Assembly: GCA_022822445.1 (NCBI GenBank)
Contig: JAJEBR010000044.1
Location: 1-38,365 of the forward strand
DNA length: 38,365 bases
Reading direction: 5' to 3'
Source: Gemmatimonadota bacterium
Lineage (GTDB): Bacteria; Gemmatimonadota; Gemmatimonadetes; Longimicrobiales; Gaopeijiaceae
Shown: piece by piece, positions 7,749 through 17,156 of the stretch
Numbering within the stretch: the stretch's first letter is position 1
Layout of the letters: each line of letters starts with the position of its first letter
The notes under the pieces: model-generated
Seen by the model: only the letters and a program-made list of their open reading frames with translations
Told to the model about the DNA's origin: nothing
Databases searched by the model: none
Translations under genes and position numbers: made by a program

Positions 7749-7907
7749 ATGAAACCCACCTACAGGCCAAGGAACCGCAAGCGCCTCAACAAGCACGGCT
7801 TCCGGGCGCGCATGAAGACCCGTGCCGGGCGCGCGACCCTCAACCGGCGGCGGCGGCGCGGCCGGCGGGCGCTCACCGTCCGCATCGGCTCGAAGAACGC
7901 CCGCTAG
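7749..7907 (+). CDS. rpmH: Ribosomal protein bL34
   Basis: A 52-residue, strongly basic protein of the large ribosomal subunit. [18 protein letters not shown] and the following [11 protein letters not shown] are near-canonical bL34. It is slightly longer than the usual 44-47 residues because of an arginine-rich stretch (RRRRRGRR) and the tail ending in KNAR. The ATG at 7749 is chosen because the upstream part of the open frame does not match the family. It heads the conserved rpmH-rnpA-yidD-yidC order, 9 bp before rnpA. Confidence 0.97.
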   Translation: MKPTYRPRNRKRLNKHGFRARMKTRAGRATLNRRRRRGRRALTVRIGSKNAR

Positions 7908-7916
7908 GCGCCGCCG

Positions 7917-8324
7917 GTGGTGTTGAAGGAAGGCCGCTCCGGGCCGGAGGTTGAGCGGCTCCCGGGGGACGAGCGGCTCCCCCGGGCCGCGCGCATCCGC
8001 CTGACCCGCGACATGGGAACGGTCCTGAAGCAGGGCGCGCGCAGGAGAACACCCTCCCTTGATCTGCATATTCTGCAGGGGACCGGCGGACGGCCTCGGG
8101 TTGGCTGGATCGTGCCGAAGCTGGGCCAGGGGATCGTGGCGAGGAATCGCCTGAAGCGCCGCCTGCGCGAGATCGCCCGCCGGCGGGTGCTCGGAGCGCT
8201 GTGGCGGGCCGGCCATGACTGTGACGTGCTGGTCCGTGCGCGAAGGAAGGCCTACCGGGCATCGTATGCCGTTCTCGAAGCGGAAATGACGGACGGATTG
8301 GAGGCGCTGTGGTCTCGAAAGTGA
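7917..8324 (+). CDS. rnpA: Ribonuclease P protein component
   Basis: Protein subunit of RNase P, which matures the 5' ends of tRNAs together with its RNA. The 135-residue length is normal. The RNR signature appears as [11 protein letters not shown] in the expected place, preceded by the [11 protein letters not shown] strand. The start is uncertain among GTG 7917, GTG 7920 and TTG 7923; no strong Shine-Dalgarno separates them, and the gene may be coupled to rpmH, which ends 9 bp earlier. The RNA partner gene is not in this window. Confidence 0.95.
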   Translation: MVLKEGRSGPEVERLPGDERLPRAARIRLTRDMGTVLKQGARRRTPSLDLHILQGTGGRPRVGWIVPKLGQGIVARNRLKRRLREIARRRVLGALWRAGHDCDVLVRARRKAYRASYAVLEAEMTDGLEALWSRK

Positions 8325-8593
8325 TGCTCGGAGCGATCCGGGTCTACCAGAGGTACTTCTCCGGTCTGCTGCCGGCCTCGTGCCGGTATCATCCCAGCTG
8401 CTCGGAATACGCGCGGCAGGCGGTTCGCAGACACGGTCCGGTGCGGGGAGTCTGGCTGGGAGCGAGACGGCTGGCTCGGTGCCACCCCTGGGGCGGCTAC
8501 GGCATCGACCTGGTCCCGGGGTCGCGGGAAGCCGGTGATCTCGCCAGTGCGGGTCGGAACGGCGGCAGCGCCCTGGGAACGGACGAGCGATGA
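8309..8593 (+). CDS. yidD: Membrane protein insertion efficiency factor YidD
   Basis: A small membrane-associated protein (94 residues) that helps YidC-dependent insertion. The invariant core is clear: [25 protein letters not shown]-type segment with the three conserved cysteines, then the [12 protein letters not shown] motif. GTG 8309 is preferred because GGAGG lies four bases before it; ATG 8324 is the alternative and would overlap the rnpA stop as TGATG. With GTG the gene overlaps rnpA by 16 nt. Its stop overlaps the yidC ATG (ATGA). The tail after the GGYGID motif is slightly long and variable, which is usual. Confidence 0.93.
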   Translation: MVSKVMLGAIRVYQRYFSGLLPASCRYHPSCSEYARQAVRRHGPVRGVWLGARRLARCHPWGGYGIDLVPGSREAGDLASAGRNGGSALGTDER

Positions 8594-10311
8594 AGCCGGA
8601 AGCCCGTTTCGCGCTCGCGCTGGTGCTGATGATCGGCGTCTTCGTCGTCAGCGGTGTGCTCTTCCCGCCGGTTCCCCGGGAATCGGAGCCCGCCGGCGAG
8701 ATGGACAGCCTCGTCGCGCCGGGCGGACAGGCCGATCGGCCGGGCGAGCCGCCGCCGGGGCTGCCGGAAGAAGCGCCCCCGTTGTTGCCAGGCGGGGCGC
8801 CGGACCTTTCCGGGGCAAGCGCCGGTGGCGAGTTGGGCCGGGACGAAGCCGAGCGAATCGTCTCCGTCGAGACCCCGCTCTACCGGATCGAGTTCTCCAA
8901 CTACGGGGCCGTCGTCCGCTCGGTCACCCTTCCCGGGTACCAGTCCTTCGCCCGCGAGGGGTCGGTCGAGCTGGTGCCGGATGGGGCGGCGATCCTGGCA
9001 GGACAATGGCAGTACCAGTCGACCGGCAGTCCCCTGGACCTCACGCGCTATGCACACACCGCAACCCCCGCCGACGGAATCCGGATCGGCGAAGGCGGCC
9101 GGCCCGAAACGCTGACCTTCCGCTTCGACCACCCGGACGGGGCCTTCTTCAGCGAGATCCGCTACACCTTCTCCGCGGACTCCTACATCATCGAGGTGGA
9201 CGGCGCGCTGCCCGGGATCGACCGCGCCGCGCTCTTCCTGGGAATGGGCTCGGGGCTCGCGCTCAACGAGCTCAAGGTGGAGGACGACCTGAGGCTGATG
9301 GCCGTCTCGGGAAAGCAGGTCGAAGGGAGGATCAGGTCCCGGCCCATGCAGCGGATCCGGGAACCGGAGAGCATCAGCGGTCCGCTCCGCTGGGCGGCGG
9401 TCAAGAGCAAGTTCTTCGTCGAGGTGATTCTCCCGGCGGCGCGTCCGGGCGGGGCGGAGGTCCTCTCGGGGATCTGGGCCGAGCCGGACAACTTCACGGG
9501 CGGCACGGCAGTGCGGGTCGGAGTTCCGGTCAGCTCGGCCGGGAGCTACTCCTACCGCACCTACCTGGGGCCGATCGAACGCGACCGCCTGCTCGCGATC
9601 GGTGACGACCTCGAAGAGGTCAACCCCTACGGGTGGGCCTGGCTGCGCCCGGTTCTGCGTCCTCTCGTCGTCGGTGTCCTCTGGGTGGTCGAGGCTCTGC
9701 ACGAAGGCCTCAGCCTCGGCTACGGATGGGTGCTCATCGTGATCGGTGTCCTGATGCGAGTGGTCCTCTGGCCGCTCAACCGCAAGGCGATGCGTTCGCA
9801 GGTCAAGACCATGGCGATCCAGCCGCTGGCCCTGGACATCAGGGAGCGGTACAAGCAGGATCCGCAGCGGATGCAGCAGGAGACGATGAAGCTCTACAAG
9901 GAGCATGGGGTCAACCCCATGGCGGGGTGCGTGCCCCTGCTGATCCCGATGCCCGTGTTCTTCGCGCTCTTCTTCGTCTTCCAGAACACGATCGCGCTGC
10001 GCGGCGTGCCGTTCATGTGGCTGCCGGACCTCTCGGCTCCGGATCCACTGTACATCCTGCCGGTCTTCTTCGGGGCCACCATGTTCCTGACCATGAAGCT
10101 GACCCAGACGGCCGCCCCCAATCCGCAGATGAAGATGATGATGTACGTCATGCCGATCATGATGACGGTGATGTTCCTGTGGTGGGGTCTGCCGTCCGGG
10201 CTGCTCCTGTACTACTCCGCCACGAACGTTGCGACGATCCCGCAGCAGATCCTCATCACCAACGAACGGAAGAAGCTGCAGGCGGCGCACCCGGTGAAGC
10301 ACCCCGCCTGA
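8590..10311 (+). CDS. yidC: Membrane protein insertase YidC/Oxa1
   Basis: Inserts and folds inner-membrane proteins, alone or with Sec. At 573 residues it is the long Gram-negative type. An N-terminal signal-anchor helix (about 6-25) and a proline/glycine-rich linker lead into the large periplasmic beta-sandwich domain (about 85-330). The Oxa1 core follows from about residue 350, with the helix containing [20 protein letters not shown], the cytoplasmic coiled hairpin ([20 protein letters not shown]), the [16 protein letters not shown] helix and the closing hydrophobic helices. The conserved arginine of the hydrophilic groove is at VLMRVVLW. It overlaps yidD by 4 nt and ends 17 bp before mnmE. 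Confidence 0.97.
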   Translation: MKPEARFALALVLMIGVFVVSGVLFPPVPRESEPAGEMDSLVAPGGQADRPGEPPPGLPEEAPPLLPGGAPDLSGASAGGELGRDEAERIVSVETPLYRIEFSNYGAVVRSVTLPGYQSFAREGSVELVPDGAAILAGQWQYQSTGSPLDLTRYAHTATPADGIRIGEGGRPETLTFRFDHPDGAFFSEIRYTFSADSYIIEVDGALPGIDRAALFLGMGSGLALNELKVEDDLRLMAVSGKQVEGRIRSRPMQRIREPESISGPLRWAAVKSKFFVEVILPAARPGGAEVLSGIWAEPDNFTGGTAVRVGVPVSSAGSYSYRTYLGPIERDRLLAIGDDLEEVNPYGWAWLRPVLRPLVVGVLWVVEALHEGLSLGYGWVLIVIGVLMRVVLWPLNRKAMRSQVKTMAIQPLALDIRERYKQDPQRMQQETMKLYKEHGVNPMAGCVPLLIPMPVFFALFFVFQNTIALRGVPFMWLPDLSAPDPLYILPVFFGATMFLTMKLTQTAAPNPQMKMMMYVMPIMMTVMFLWWGLPSGLLLYYSATNVATIPQQILITNERKKLQAAHPVKHPA

Positions 10312-10328
10312 ATGGCTGGTGGCCGACA

Positions 10329-11732
10329 ATGGAGGGGACCCGCCGGCTGGTTGACACGATCGTCGCCCAGGCCACGCCGCCGGGGGTGGGCGCCGTTGCG
10401 CTGATAAGGCTGTCGGGGACGCGTTCCGGGGAGATTGCATGCGGGCTTATGGGAAGCGCGGGCGACGCAATGGCTGGATGGGCCCCGCGGCAGGGCCATC
10501 TCAGGCTGCTTCGGGATCCGCGGTCCGGCGAGGCGCTCGACCGGGCGCTGGTGACGCTCTTCCCGGGGCCCGCCAGCTACACCGGCGAGGATCTCGTCGA
10601 GATCTCGACCCACGGCGGGCACACGATCCCGGCCACGGTGGTCGACGCATGCGTCGCGCTCGGGGCTCGCCCGGCGAGGGCCGGCGAGTTCACCCAGCGC
10701 GCATACCTCAACGGCAAGCTGGACCTGACCCAGGCGGAGGCGGTCGCCGACCTGGTGGCGGCGCGAGCGCCCAAAGCCCGCACGGTGGCGCTGCACCAGC
10801 TCGAGCGGGGCCTCGGCGAGCGCGTCGCGGAGTTGCGCAGCCAGGTCATCGGGCTCTCGGCGCTGCTCGTCCAGCACATCGACTTCCCCGACGAGGACGA
10901 AGCGCCCGTCCCGCTCGACCGAATCGCGGCCGAAGCGGCGGGCATCGTCGGCCAGGTCGACCTGCTCCTCGCCACAGCACCTGCCGGAGAGCTGTTGCGG
11001 GAGGGCGCGGTGACCGTGCTGGCTGGCCGCCCGAATTCCGGTAAATCAAGTCTATTCAATGCGTTAGTGGGAACTGAACGGGCAATTGTCACCGAGGAGG
11101 CGGGGACGACGAGAGACGCGATCGAAGCCGTTATATCGGTAGATGGGTTTCCCTTTCGGCTGGTGGATACGGCGGGACTCAGAGGCGGCGCGGGCCTTGT
11201 GGAACGGCTGGGAATCGAGATTGCCCACCGATACCTGGAGGGCGCGGACCTGGTCCTCTACTGCCACGAGGCGGGCGCGGCAATGGGCAAACGGGACGTG
11301 GGATTCCTGGAGTCCCTGTCGGCGCCGGTCGTCGTTGTCCGAACGAAACTGGACCTCGCCGCGGTGGGCCGGGTCGCGAATAGAGGGGAAGATCCGCCGA
11401 GTACGGATGGCTGCGCCTCGGTGCCGGTGTCGGTGAAGACCGGAGAGGGCCTGAAACGGCTCAAGGAGGTCCTGCGCGATCTGGTCTTCCGGGATGTGGT
11501 GGAGGGCCGGGATCAGGTGCCGGTGGTGACGCGGCGACGGCAGGCCGGACTCTTGCGCGAGGCGGCTGCGGAGGTCAAGGCTTTCGGCGAGGCGCTGGGG
11601 TCCGGGATCCCGGCCGAGGTGGCGTCGGCCCACCTCAAGTCGGCGGAAAGCGCGCTGGAAGAGATCCTTGGCGTGATCGCGCCGGACGAGGTTCTGGACC
11701 GGGTCTTCCGCGAGTTCTGCATAGGTAAGTGA
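10329..11732 (+). CDS. mnmE: tRNA uridine-5-carboxymethylaminomethyl GTPase
   Basis: Works with MnmG to modify the wobble uridine of several tRNAs. The 467-residue protein has the folate-binding N-terminal domain with the EISTHGGH and [17 protein letters not shown] motifs (91-133), then a GTPase domain with G1 GRPNSGKS (233-240), the potassium-loop region ending in GTTRDAI, G3 DTAG (280-283) and G4 RTKLD. It ends in the invariant CIGK with C464. The ATG at 10329 was chosen; the frame upstream is a shadow of yidC. The DNA coding for the G1 region (11041-11100) has about 47% G+C, far below its surroundings. mnmG follows after 4 bp. Confidence 0.97.
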   Translation: MEGTRRLVDTIVAQATPPGVGAVALIRLSGTRSGEIACGLMGSAGDAMAGWAPRQGHLRLLRDPRSGEALDRALVTLFPGPASYTGEDLVEISTHGGHTIPATVVDACVALGARPARAGEFTQRAYLNGKLDLTQAEAVADLVAARAPKARTVALHQLERGLGERVAELRSQVIGLSALLVQHIDFPDEDEAPVPLDRIAAEAAGIVGQVDLLLATAPAGELLREGAVTVLAGRPNSGKSSLFNALVGTERAIVTEEAGTTRDAIEAVISVDGFPFRLVDTAGLRGGAGLVERLGIEIAHRYLEGADLVLYCHEAGAAMGKRDVGFLESLSAPVVVVRTKLDLAAVGRVANRGEDPPSTDGCASVPVSVKTGEGLKRLKEVLRDLVFRDVVEGRDQVPVVTRRRQAGLLREAAAEVKAFGEALGSGIPAEVASAHLKSAESALEEILGVIAPDEVLDRVFREFCIGK

Positions 11733-11736
11733 TATC

Positions 11737-13620
11737 GTGCAACTGAGTTACGATGTGATCGTCGTTGGTGGCGGCCATGCGGGGGCCGAGGCGGCGGCCG
11801 CTGCCGCGCGGCTGGGCGCGAGCACCGTGCTGATCACCCCGGACCTGAGCCGGATCGCGCAGATGAGCTGTAATCCGGCGATCGGGGGGGTGGCGAAGGG
11901 CACGGTGGCCCGGGAGGTGGACGCGCTCGGGGGAGTGATGGGCCAGGCCACCGATGCATGCTCGATTCACTTCCGGATGCTCAACCGCTCCAAGGGGCCG
12001 GCGGTGTGGGGCCCGCGCTCGCAGTGCGACCGGGCGCTCTACCCGATCGCCGTGCGGCGGATTCTGGACGGGTTGGAAAACCTGGATCTCTTTCAGGAGA
12101 TGGTCACGGGGCTGCACTTCGACGGGCGCGCACGGGGGGTGGAGACGCGAGAGGGCGTCACCTTCGAGGGTGGGGCGGTGGTCGTCACCGCGGGGACCTT
12201 CCTCCGGGGGCGCATTCATGTGGGCGGTGCGGCAGCGGTGGGGGCGGGGCGGGCGGGGGAGGGGCCCTCGATCGCGCTTGCCGAGGCGCTGGAGGCGCGC
12301 GGGCTCGAAGTCCGGCGCTTCAAGACGGGCACGCCGCCCAGGATCGACGGACGATCGGTGGATTTCCACCGCTGCGAGCGGCAGGACGGGGACGAGGAGC
12401 CGTTCCGTTTCTCTTACTACGCGCGCGAGCCGTTCCTTGAGCAGCGTGCGTGCTGGATCACCTGGTCGGGGTCGGCGCTGAAGGACATCGTCGCCCGCAA
12501 TCTGGACCGAAGCGCGCTGTACGGTGGGAAGATCTCGGGCCGGGGGCCCCGGTACTGCCCGTCGATTGAAGACAAGGTCATGCGGTTTCCGGACGCACCA
12601 CGCCACCAGGTCTTCCTCGAACCCGAAGGTCTACAGACGACCGAGTTGTATGTGAACGGCCTCTCCACATCGCTCCCGGCCGAAGTGCAGGTCGATTTCC
12701 TGCGGTCGATCCCGGGTCTCGAAGAGGCCAGGATGACGAAACCCGGGTACGCGATCGAATACGACTACTTTCCACCTGCACAGCTCCACCACACCCTGGA
12801 GGTGAAGTCACTGCCCGGACTGTACTTCGCGGGGCAGATCAACGGTACCACCGGCTATGAGGAAGCCGCGGGGCAGGGGCTCGCCGCCGGCGTGAACGCC
12901 GCACTGGCGGTTCAGAGACGGCAACCGTTGGTCGTGGAGCGGGACCAGGGCTACATCGGCGTTCTGATCGACGACCTCGTCACCAAGGGAGTCGACGAAC
13001 CGTACCGGCTATTCACCTCGCGCGCGGAGTTCCGCTTGTTGCTCCGGCAGGACAACGGGCCGAGCCGGCTGGGGACCCTGGCCCGCTCAATCGGGCTGCT
13101 CACCGCGGCACAGGAGCGGGCCCTGGAGAAGCGGCTCCGCGAAGAGGCCCGGGCCATGGCATGGTTTCGCGACCACACGATCCCGCCTGAGACCGCGAAT
13201 CCGGTTCTTGAGGAAGCGGGAACGCCCCCGATCGACCGCCCGGTTCGGGCGAGGGAGCTATTGCGGCGGCCCGGGATCACGGCGCGGGCGCTGTTGGCTT
13301 CAGCGAAAGACCCGCCGGTATTCGGTCAGGACGTGGTTGCGACGGTTGAGATCGACACCAAGTACGAAGGGTATGTGCGCCGCGAACGCGACCGAGCCGA
13401 AAAACTCAGGGCGCAAGCCGAATTCGCGATCCCCGCCGATACGCCCTTCGAAGAATTGGGGACCCTCTCGTACGAAGCTCGCCAGAAGCTCGCCCGGATC
13501 CGTCCCGCGAACCTGGCCCAGGCAAGCAGGATTCCCGGCGTTTCCCCTGCGGACCTTCAGAATCTGGTGATGGAGGTTCGGAAGCGGTCGTGGGCGAGAG
13601 GAGCGGGAGCGAGCGCCTGA
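11737..13620 (+). CDS. mnmG: tRNA uridine-5-carboxymethylaminomethyl enzyme MnmG
   Basis: FAD- and NADH-dependent partner of MnmE. The 627-residue length is normal. The dinucleotide-binding motif [12 protein letters not shown] (9-20) is at the N-terminus, followed by the CNPAIGG and RSQCDR-type segments and the [17 protein letters not shown] flavin-binding block. The C-terminal helical domain contains the [15 protein letters not shown] and Y-E-G-Y (KYEGYVRRE) motifs. GTG 11737 gives the canonical N-terminus. It follows mnmE by 4 bp. Unlike many bacteria, no rsmG follows; the next 427 bp hold the parS sites instead. Confidence 0.97.
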   Translation: MQLSYDVIVVGGGHAGAEAAAAAARLGASTVLITPDLSRIAQMSCNPAIGGVAKGTVAREVDALGGVMGQATDACSIHFRMLNRSKGPAVWGPRSQCDRALYPIAVRRILDGLENLDLFQEMVTGLHFDGRARGVETREGVTFEGGAVVVTAGTFLRGRIHVGGAAAVGAGRAGEGPSIALAEALEARGLEVRRFKTGTPPRIDGRSVDFHRCERQDGDEEPFRFSYYAREPFLEQRACWITWSGSALKDIVARNLDRSALYGGKISGRGPRYCPSIEDKVMRFPDAPRHQVFLEPEGLQTTELYVNGLSTSLPAEVQVDFLRSIPGLEEARMTKPGYAIEYDYFPPAQLHHTLEVKSLPGLYFAGQINGTTGYEEAAGQGLAAGVNAALAVQRRQPLVVERDQGYIGVLIDDLVTKGVDEPYRLFTSRAEFRLLLRQDNGPSRLGTLARSIGLLTAAQERALEKRLREEARAMAWFRDHTIPPETANPVLEEAGTPPIDRPVRARELLRRPGITARALLASAKDPPVFGQDVVATVEIDTKYEGYVRRERDRAEKLRAQAEFAIPADTPFEELGTLSYEARQKLARIRPANLAQASRIPGVSPADLQNLVMEVRKRSWARGAGASA

Positions 13621-13692
13621 CTTTGGGGGCCGCACATGGCCGTTTCTGGCCACAACGCACCCGCACCCCAAGGCGAACCGCACCTCGGGGAA

Positions 13693-13708
13693 CGTTCCAC
13701 GTGGAACA
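13693..13708. promoter_or_regulatory. parS: parS centromere-like site, left copy
   Basis: CGTTCCACGTGGAACA matches the chromosomal parS consensus TGTTNCACGTGNAACA except for its first base. Its inner 14 bp are a perfect palindrome. It lies 355 bp upstream of parA and about 7.6 kb from oriC, the usual setting for ParB loading. Confidence 0.88.
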
Positions 13709-13908
13709 AACCGGCCGGTCCCCGTACCGAAACCGAGGCGATTCAAGGTGCCCAGGCGTATCAGAATGAAGAGACTCAGCTCGATGATCGGGCTGACCTT
13801 GCGTGCCCGGGAGCCCGTGCTGTGCCCGTGGAGGCCCGGAACAGGGCATCAACGGTTCATCGTCAGCAGAGGGAGAGGTCTACACCTGGCAGCGTACGAT
13901 CATCGAAA

Positions 13909-13924
13909 TGTTCCACGTGGAACA
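13909..13924. promoter_or_regulatory. parS: parS centromere-like site, right copy
   Basis: TGTTCCACGTGGAACA is a perfect 16-bp palindrome and a full parS consensus match. It ends 22 bp upstream of a TATATT hexamer that may serve parA, so ParB bound here could also affect parAB expression (inference). Confidence 0.93.
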
Positions 13925-13946
13925 CTTATCTGAGCTTGCAGGGTGC

Positions 13947-13952
13947 TATATT
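13947..13952 (+). promoter_or_regulatory. Suggested -10 element of parA
   Basis: TATATT, preceded by TGC as in an extended -10 element, lies 96 bp upstream of the proposed parA start. No good -35 hexamer is visible at the usual distance; that position is next to the parS palindrome. The following bases, CGAATG, resemble the sequence after the suggested -10 elements of rpmH and the GAF gene. Confidence 0.4.
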
Positions 13953-14047
13953 CGAATGCGCATCCCCTCTACCTCAGACCGACACCCCCTGACCAACCGC
14001 AAGCTGACACGCCTTCCCTCCACCAGCCTACAACTCCGAGCGTCCAT

Positions 14048-14875
14048 TTGACACGCATAATCGCACTCGCGAACCAGAAGGGTGGCGTCGGAAAGACGAC
14101 CACGGCGGTCAACCTCGGGGCCGCGCTCGCCCGGGAGGGTCACAAGGTGCTCGTCGTTGACATGGACCCGCAGGGGAACGCGTCGAGCGGCCTTGGCTTG
14201 GTGGATCGGGAGGACACCGCAACAGTTTACGACGTACTGGTCCGCGGCCTGCCGGCATACCGAGCGATTCGCCGAGCGGATGGGTACGAAACGCTCAGCC
14301 TGATCCCCGCCAACCGCAACCTGGTGGGCGCGGAGGTGGAGCTCGTGGGCGTGCTGGACCGGGAGACCCTGTTGCGAGAGTCGCTCGCACCTGTCGCCAA
14401 CGACTACAACATCCTGCTGATCGACTGCCCGCCTTCGCTGGGTCTCCTTACCCTCAACACCCTCGCCGCTGCCGATTCGGTTCTAATCCCGATCCAGTGC
14501 GAGTATTATGCATTGGAGGGCCTCGGCCAGCTCCTGAACACCATCCGGCTCGTTCAACGCGGCCTGAATCCGGGCCTCGACATCGAGGGCGTCCTCCTGA
14601 CCATGTTCGACCAGCGCTTGAGCCTTTCCCGCCAGGTTGCGACGGACGCCAAGAGATACTTTGGCGATCGCGTCTTCGAGACGGTCATCCCCCGCAACGT
14701 CAGCGTTGCGGAGGCGCCGGGTTTCGGGCTTTCGGTGGCGGACTACAGCCCCACCTCGATTGGCGCACGGCGCTACGCGGCCCTGGCGAGGGAACTCACC
14801 GAACGATGGCGGCGGCGCAACGGAGACGAGCCCCGCGGGGCTCGCGGAAAATCACCCTCCCCACACAGGAGTTGA
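14048..14875 (+). CDS. parA: Chromosome partitioning ATPase ParA (Soj)
   Basis: Walker-type ATPase that positions ParB-parS complexes and so segregates origins. With the TTG at 14048 the protein has 275 residues and starts MTRIIALANQKGGVGKTT, exactly where ParA/Soj proteins start; the deviant Walker A KGGVGKTT is at 11-18, the VVDMDPQGNASSGLG block at 37-50 and Walker B IDCPPSLG follows. The frame is open back to a GTG at 13943, which would add 35 unconserved residues, so TTG is preferred although its Shine-Dalgarno is weak. parB starts 6 bp after the stop. The frame is clearly chromosomal-type ParA. Confidence 0.95.
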   Translation: MTRIIALANQKGGVGKTTTAVNLGAALAREGHKVLVVDMDPQGNASSGLGLVDREDTATVYDVLVRGLPAYRAIRRADGYETLSLIPANRNLVGAEVELVGVLDRETLLRESLAPVANDYNILLIDCPPSLGLLTLNTLAAADSVLIPIQCEYYALEGLGQLLNTIRLVQRGLNPGLDIEGVLLTMFDQRLSLSRQVATDAKRYFGDRVFETVIPRNVSVAEAPGFGLSVADYSPTSIGARRYAALARELTERWRRRNGDEPRGARGKSPSPHRS

Positions 14876-14881
14876 GTTGCC

Positions 14882-15793
14882 ATGAGCGGTCGTGATCGCC
14901 TGGGGCGAGGCCTGGAAGCCATTTTGGGCGACTACATCCAGGAGGGCGGCGTCCCCCGGCAGGGGGAGATAGCCGGCCCGGCCTCAATTGCGGTTCGCGC
15001 CATCTCCCCCAACCCGTTCCAGCCCCGCCGCACATTCAGGACGGAGGAACTCACCGAGCTCGCCGCGTCGATCAAGGCCAACGGCCTCCTGCAACCGATC
15101 GTGGTGCGCCTGTCCGCATCGAGGCGTACCTACGAGTTGGTGGCTGGGGAGCGCAGGCTGCGGGCCGTCAAGCAGCTCGGCTGGAGCGACATTCCTGCCC
15201 AGGTCAGGGAGGTCGAGGACCGCTCGCTGCTGGTGCTGGCACTCGTGGAAAACCTTCAACGCGAGGAACTTGGGCCCCTTGAGGAGTGCCAGGGATATCA
15301 GCAGCTGCGGGACAAGTTCGGGTACACGCAGCAGGAGATCGCGGACGCGGTGGGGAAGAGCCGGTCGACCATCGCCAATACCCTGCGCCTTGCCGCCCTG
15401 CCGCCCTCGGTGCGCCGCCTGCTGGACGAGGGAGCGCTTTCCATGGGACATGGTCGCGCCATCCTCGCGATGGAGGATCCGATCAAGGCTGCCGACCTGG
15501 CCCGGGAAGCGGTGGCGGGCGACTGGTCCGTGAGAGAGACCGAGAAGCGCGTGCGGGAGCTGCTGGAGCGTGGAAAGCCGGAGGACGACACGGGCATTGA
15601 CGAAAAGCCGAAGCCGGACCCGGGTGTCGGAGCCCTGGAGGAAGCTCTTGGGGATCACCTGGGGACAAGAGTGCAGATTCAGTGGAAGGGCGAGGGCAAG
15701 GGAGCCATCAGGATCGCCTTCCAGGGAACCCGGGACCTGGAGCGCGTCTTCGAGGCGGTGACGGGGCGCGAGGCCGGCGAGGTGGTGGGGTGA
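14882..15793 (+). CDS. parB: Chromosome partitioning protein ParB (Spo0J)
   Basis: A CTP-dependent DNA clamp that loads at parS. The 303-residue protein starts RLGRGLEAIL, the conserved ParA-contacting N-terminus. The CTP-binding region has NPFQPRR (44-50), the P-loop-like GERRLR (89-94) and ENLQR (123-127). A helix-turn-helix spans about 148-170 (TQQEIADAVGKSRSTIANTLR), and the C-terminal dimerisation domain ends in a basic, DNA-contacting segment. AGGAG (14867-14871) lies 10 bp before the ATG. The stop overlaps the GTG of the next gene. Its targets are the two parS palindromes upstream of parA; the half-site array in lipA is a possible further one. Confidence 0.97.
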   Translation: MSGRDRLGRGLEAILGDYIQEGGVPRQGEIAGPASIAVRAISPNPFQPRRTFRTEELTELAASIKANGLLQPIVVRLSASRRTYELVAGERRLRAVKQLGWSDIPAQVREVEDRSLLVLALVENLQREELGPLEECQGYQQLRDKFGYTQQEIADAVGKSRSTIANTLRLAALPPSVRRLLDEGALSMGHGRAILAMEDPIKAADLAREAVAGDWSVRETEKRVRELLERGKPEDDTGIDEKPKPDPGVGALEEALGDHLGTRVQIQWKGEGKGAIRIAFQGTRDLERVFEAVTGREAGEVVG

Positions 15794-16593
15794 GCGACTC
15801 ACGAAGCGGTGCCAACAGGCGCGGGGGCCGGTGGGTAGCCATCAGGATTCGTCGAAAAGGCGACATCGAGCCCCGGTTGATCTTTCTTTCCGCCCGGCGC
15901 GTCCTGGTGTACAAGATCCTGACCGTGGTGGCAGGACTGGCGTTGATCGCCATGGTGGCCAGCTGGGGCACATTGGCACACCGCGCGGCGACCGCGTACA
16001 ATCTTGAGCGAGAGTTGATTTCGCATCGTGCCCGGAGCGACAGCATAGAACTCCTCGTTGGCCTGCTCGCGAGCCTTGAAGCACGCCAGGATCGTGTTCG
16101 GCTTGTATTCGGTATTGCAGAACCCGAAGACCCCGGCCTGTGGCTCCCGAGACCGGGTGGCGCCGGGAGGAGAGTCCGTGGCCCGAGCGCAGGCGACACA
16201 GTGACGTCGCCGACGATGTGGCCTCTCACCGAAAGCGGGTTCGTCACGCAGTCGCTCCTCGAAGGGGCCCAGCGGGAACACCCTGGCGTGGACATCGCGG
16301 TGCCGAGCGGATCCTATATCCGGGCGGCTGGAGGTGGCGAGGTGATCGAGGCTGCACAAGATCCCGTTTACGGTCTCTTCGTGCTTATCGACCACGGAAG
16401 CAACCTCTGGACACGTTACGGTCACGCATCGTACCTGGCCGTGGACCGAGGCCAGACGGTGCGGCAGGGCGAGGTGATCGCCCTGAGCGGTTCGACCGGC
16501 AGGTCTACCGCACCGCATCTACATTTTGAGATATTGAGAAATGGCCGACCAATCGATCCCCTCTCGATGGTATCACCACCTCTCGCCCGGTAA
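15790..16593 (+). CDS. Membrane-anchored M23 family metallopeptidase
   Basis: A 267-residue peptidoglycan endopeptidase-type protein. GTG 15790 overlaps the parB stop as GTGA. A single membrane helix (about 39-59) anchors it; a coiled-coil-like stretch (about 65-108) follows, then the LytM/M23 domain (about 145-255). The zinc ligands are all present: H164 and D168 (HPGVD) and H245 in the closing HLH motif; H212 and H243 complete the active site. It should therefore be catalytically active, cutting peptide cross-links in the periplasm. It sits between parB and a bactofilin gene, the common pairing of an M23 peptidase with a bactofilin in cell-shape control. Confidence 0.9.
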   Translation: MSDSRSGANRRGGRWVAIRIRRKGDIEPRLIFLSARRVLVYKILTVVAGLALIAMVASWGTLAHRAATAYNLERELISHRARSDSIELLVGLLASLEARQDRVRLVFGIAEPEDPGLWLPRPGGAGRRVRGPSAGDTVTSPTMWPLTESGFVTQSLLEGAQREHPGVDIAVPSGSYIRAAGGGEVIEAAQDPVYGLFVLIDHGSNLWTRYGHASYLAVDRGQTVRQGEVIALSGSTGRSTAPHLHFEILRNGRPIDPLSMVSPPLAR

Positions 16594-16645
16594 GTGGCTA
16601 CCGGGGCCACAACACAGGAACCAACCAGCAAAGGCAACAGACACC

Positions 16646-17149
16646 ATGGCGAAGACGCGGACCGCCCCTCCCTCCAGCGAGAACGTCATCTCGATCATCG
16701 CGACCGGAATGCGCATCGTGGGCGACTGCGATTCCGCACACACCATCCGAATCGATGGCACCGTTGACGGGACCGTCCGTGCCCAGAAGGGCGTGGTGAT
16801 CGGCAAGAGCGGTCGCGTGACCGGGGACATCCACACGGCGGACGCGAAGATCGCCGGATCGATCAAGGGCACGCTCATGGTCGAGTCGCGACTCGAACTT
16901 GAGGCCACGGCGGTCGTCGACGGCGAAATCCAGACGGCACGCCTCAAGCTCGACGAGGGGGCGATCGTCAACGGAGCCGTCGCGGTGGGGCGGCAGGAGC
17001 CGGCTGTGGGAGCCGCGCCGCCCGCCCGCCCCGAGAGGACGGAGAAGTCGGCGAGGACGGTGCGGACGGAGAAGTCGCAGAAGTCCGAGAGGTCGGGCAA
17101 GAACGGTACGCTCTTCAGCTCTGGCGAGAAGCGCAAGGCCAGCGCCTAG
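16646..17149 (+). CDS. Bactofilin
   Basis: A polymer-forming cytoskeletal protein of the bactofilin (DUF583) family, 167 residues. The core (about 10-125) is a right-handed beta-helix seen as repeated short strands with G and V spacing, such as GTVDGTVRAQKGVVIGKSG and KIAGSIKGTL. The C-terminal 40 residues are low-complexity and rich in E, K, R and S (TEKSARTVRTEKSQKSERSG in part), a likely disordered tail. The ATG at 16646 is chosen because the upstream frame is not conserved. It lies 52 bp after the M23 peptidase, and bactofilins often recruit or localise such peptidases at the membrane. Confidence 0.93.
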   Translation: MAKTRTAPPSSENVISIIATGMRIVGDCDSAHTIRIDGTVDGTVRAQKGVVIGKSGRVTGDIHTADAKIAGSIKGTLMVESRLELEATAVVDGEIQTARLKLDEGAIVNGAVAVGRQEPAVGAAPPARPERTEKSARTVRTEKSQKSERSGKNGTLFSSGEKRKASA

Positions 17150-17156
17150 AAAGAAC

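Larger units (their letters stand above)
13621..14047. other. Non-coding parS region between mnmG and parA
   Basis: 427 bp without a convincing gene. It contains two parS palindromes (13693-13708 and 13909-13924) and a TATATT hexamer before parA. Open frames across it (for example 13636-13992) have no recognisable family. A weak hairpin TGGCC / GGCCA at 13637-13652, just after mnmG, has no T-tract. A 48-codon frame from ATG 13908 begins MFHVEHLSELAG because it reads through parS; it is discussed among the findings as a possible rsmG remnant. Confidence 0.75.

Noticed and set aside
8497-10440. A 647-codon minus-strand open frame
   Set aside because: It is antisense to yidC. The yidC frame has all family features, so this is a GC-driven shadow.
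13636-13992. 118-codon frame between mnmG and parA, considered as rsmG
   Set aside because: It contains none of the methyltransferase motifs of RsmG and is crossed by both parS palindromes.
13956-14051. 31-codon frame before parA overlapping its TTG as TTGA
   Set aside because: The suggested -10 element would start transcription at about 13959, just past the ATG. The overlap with TTG 14048 may be chance.
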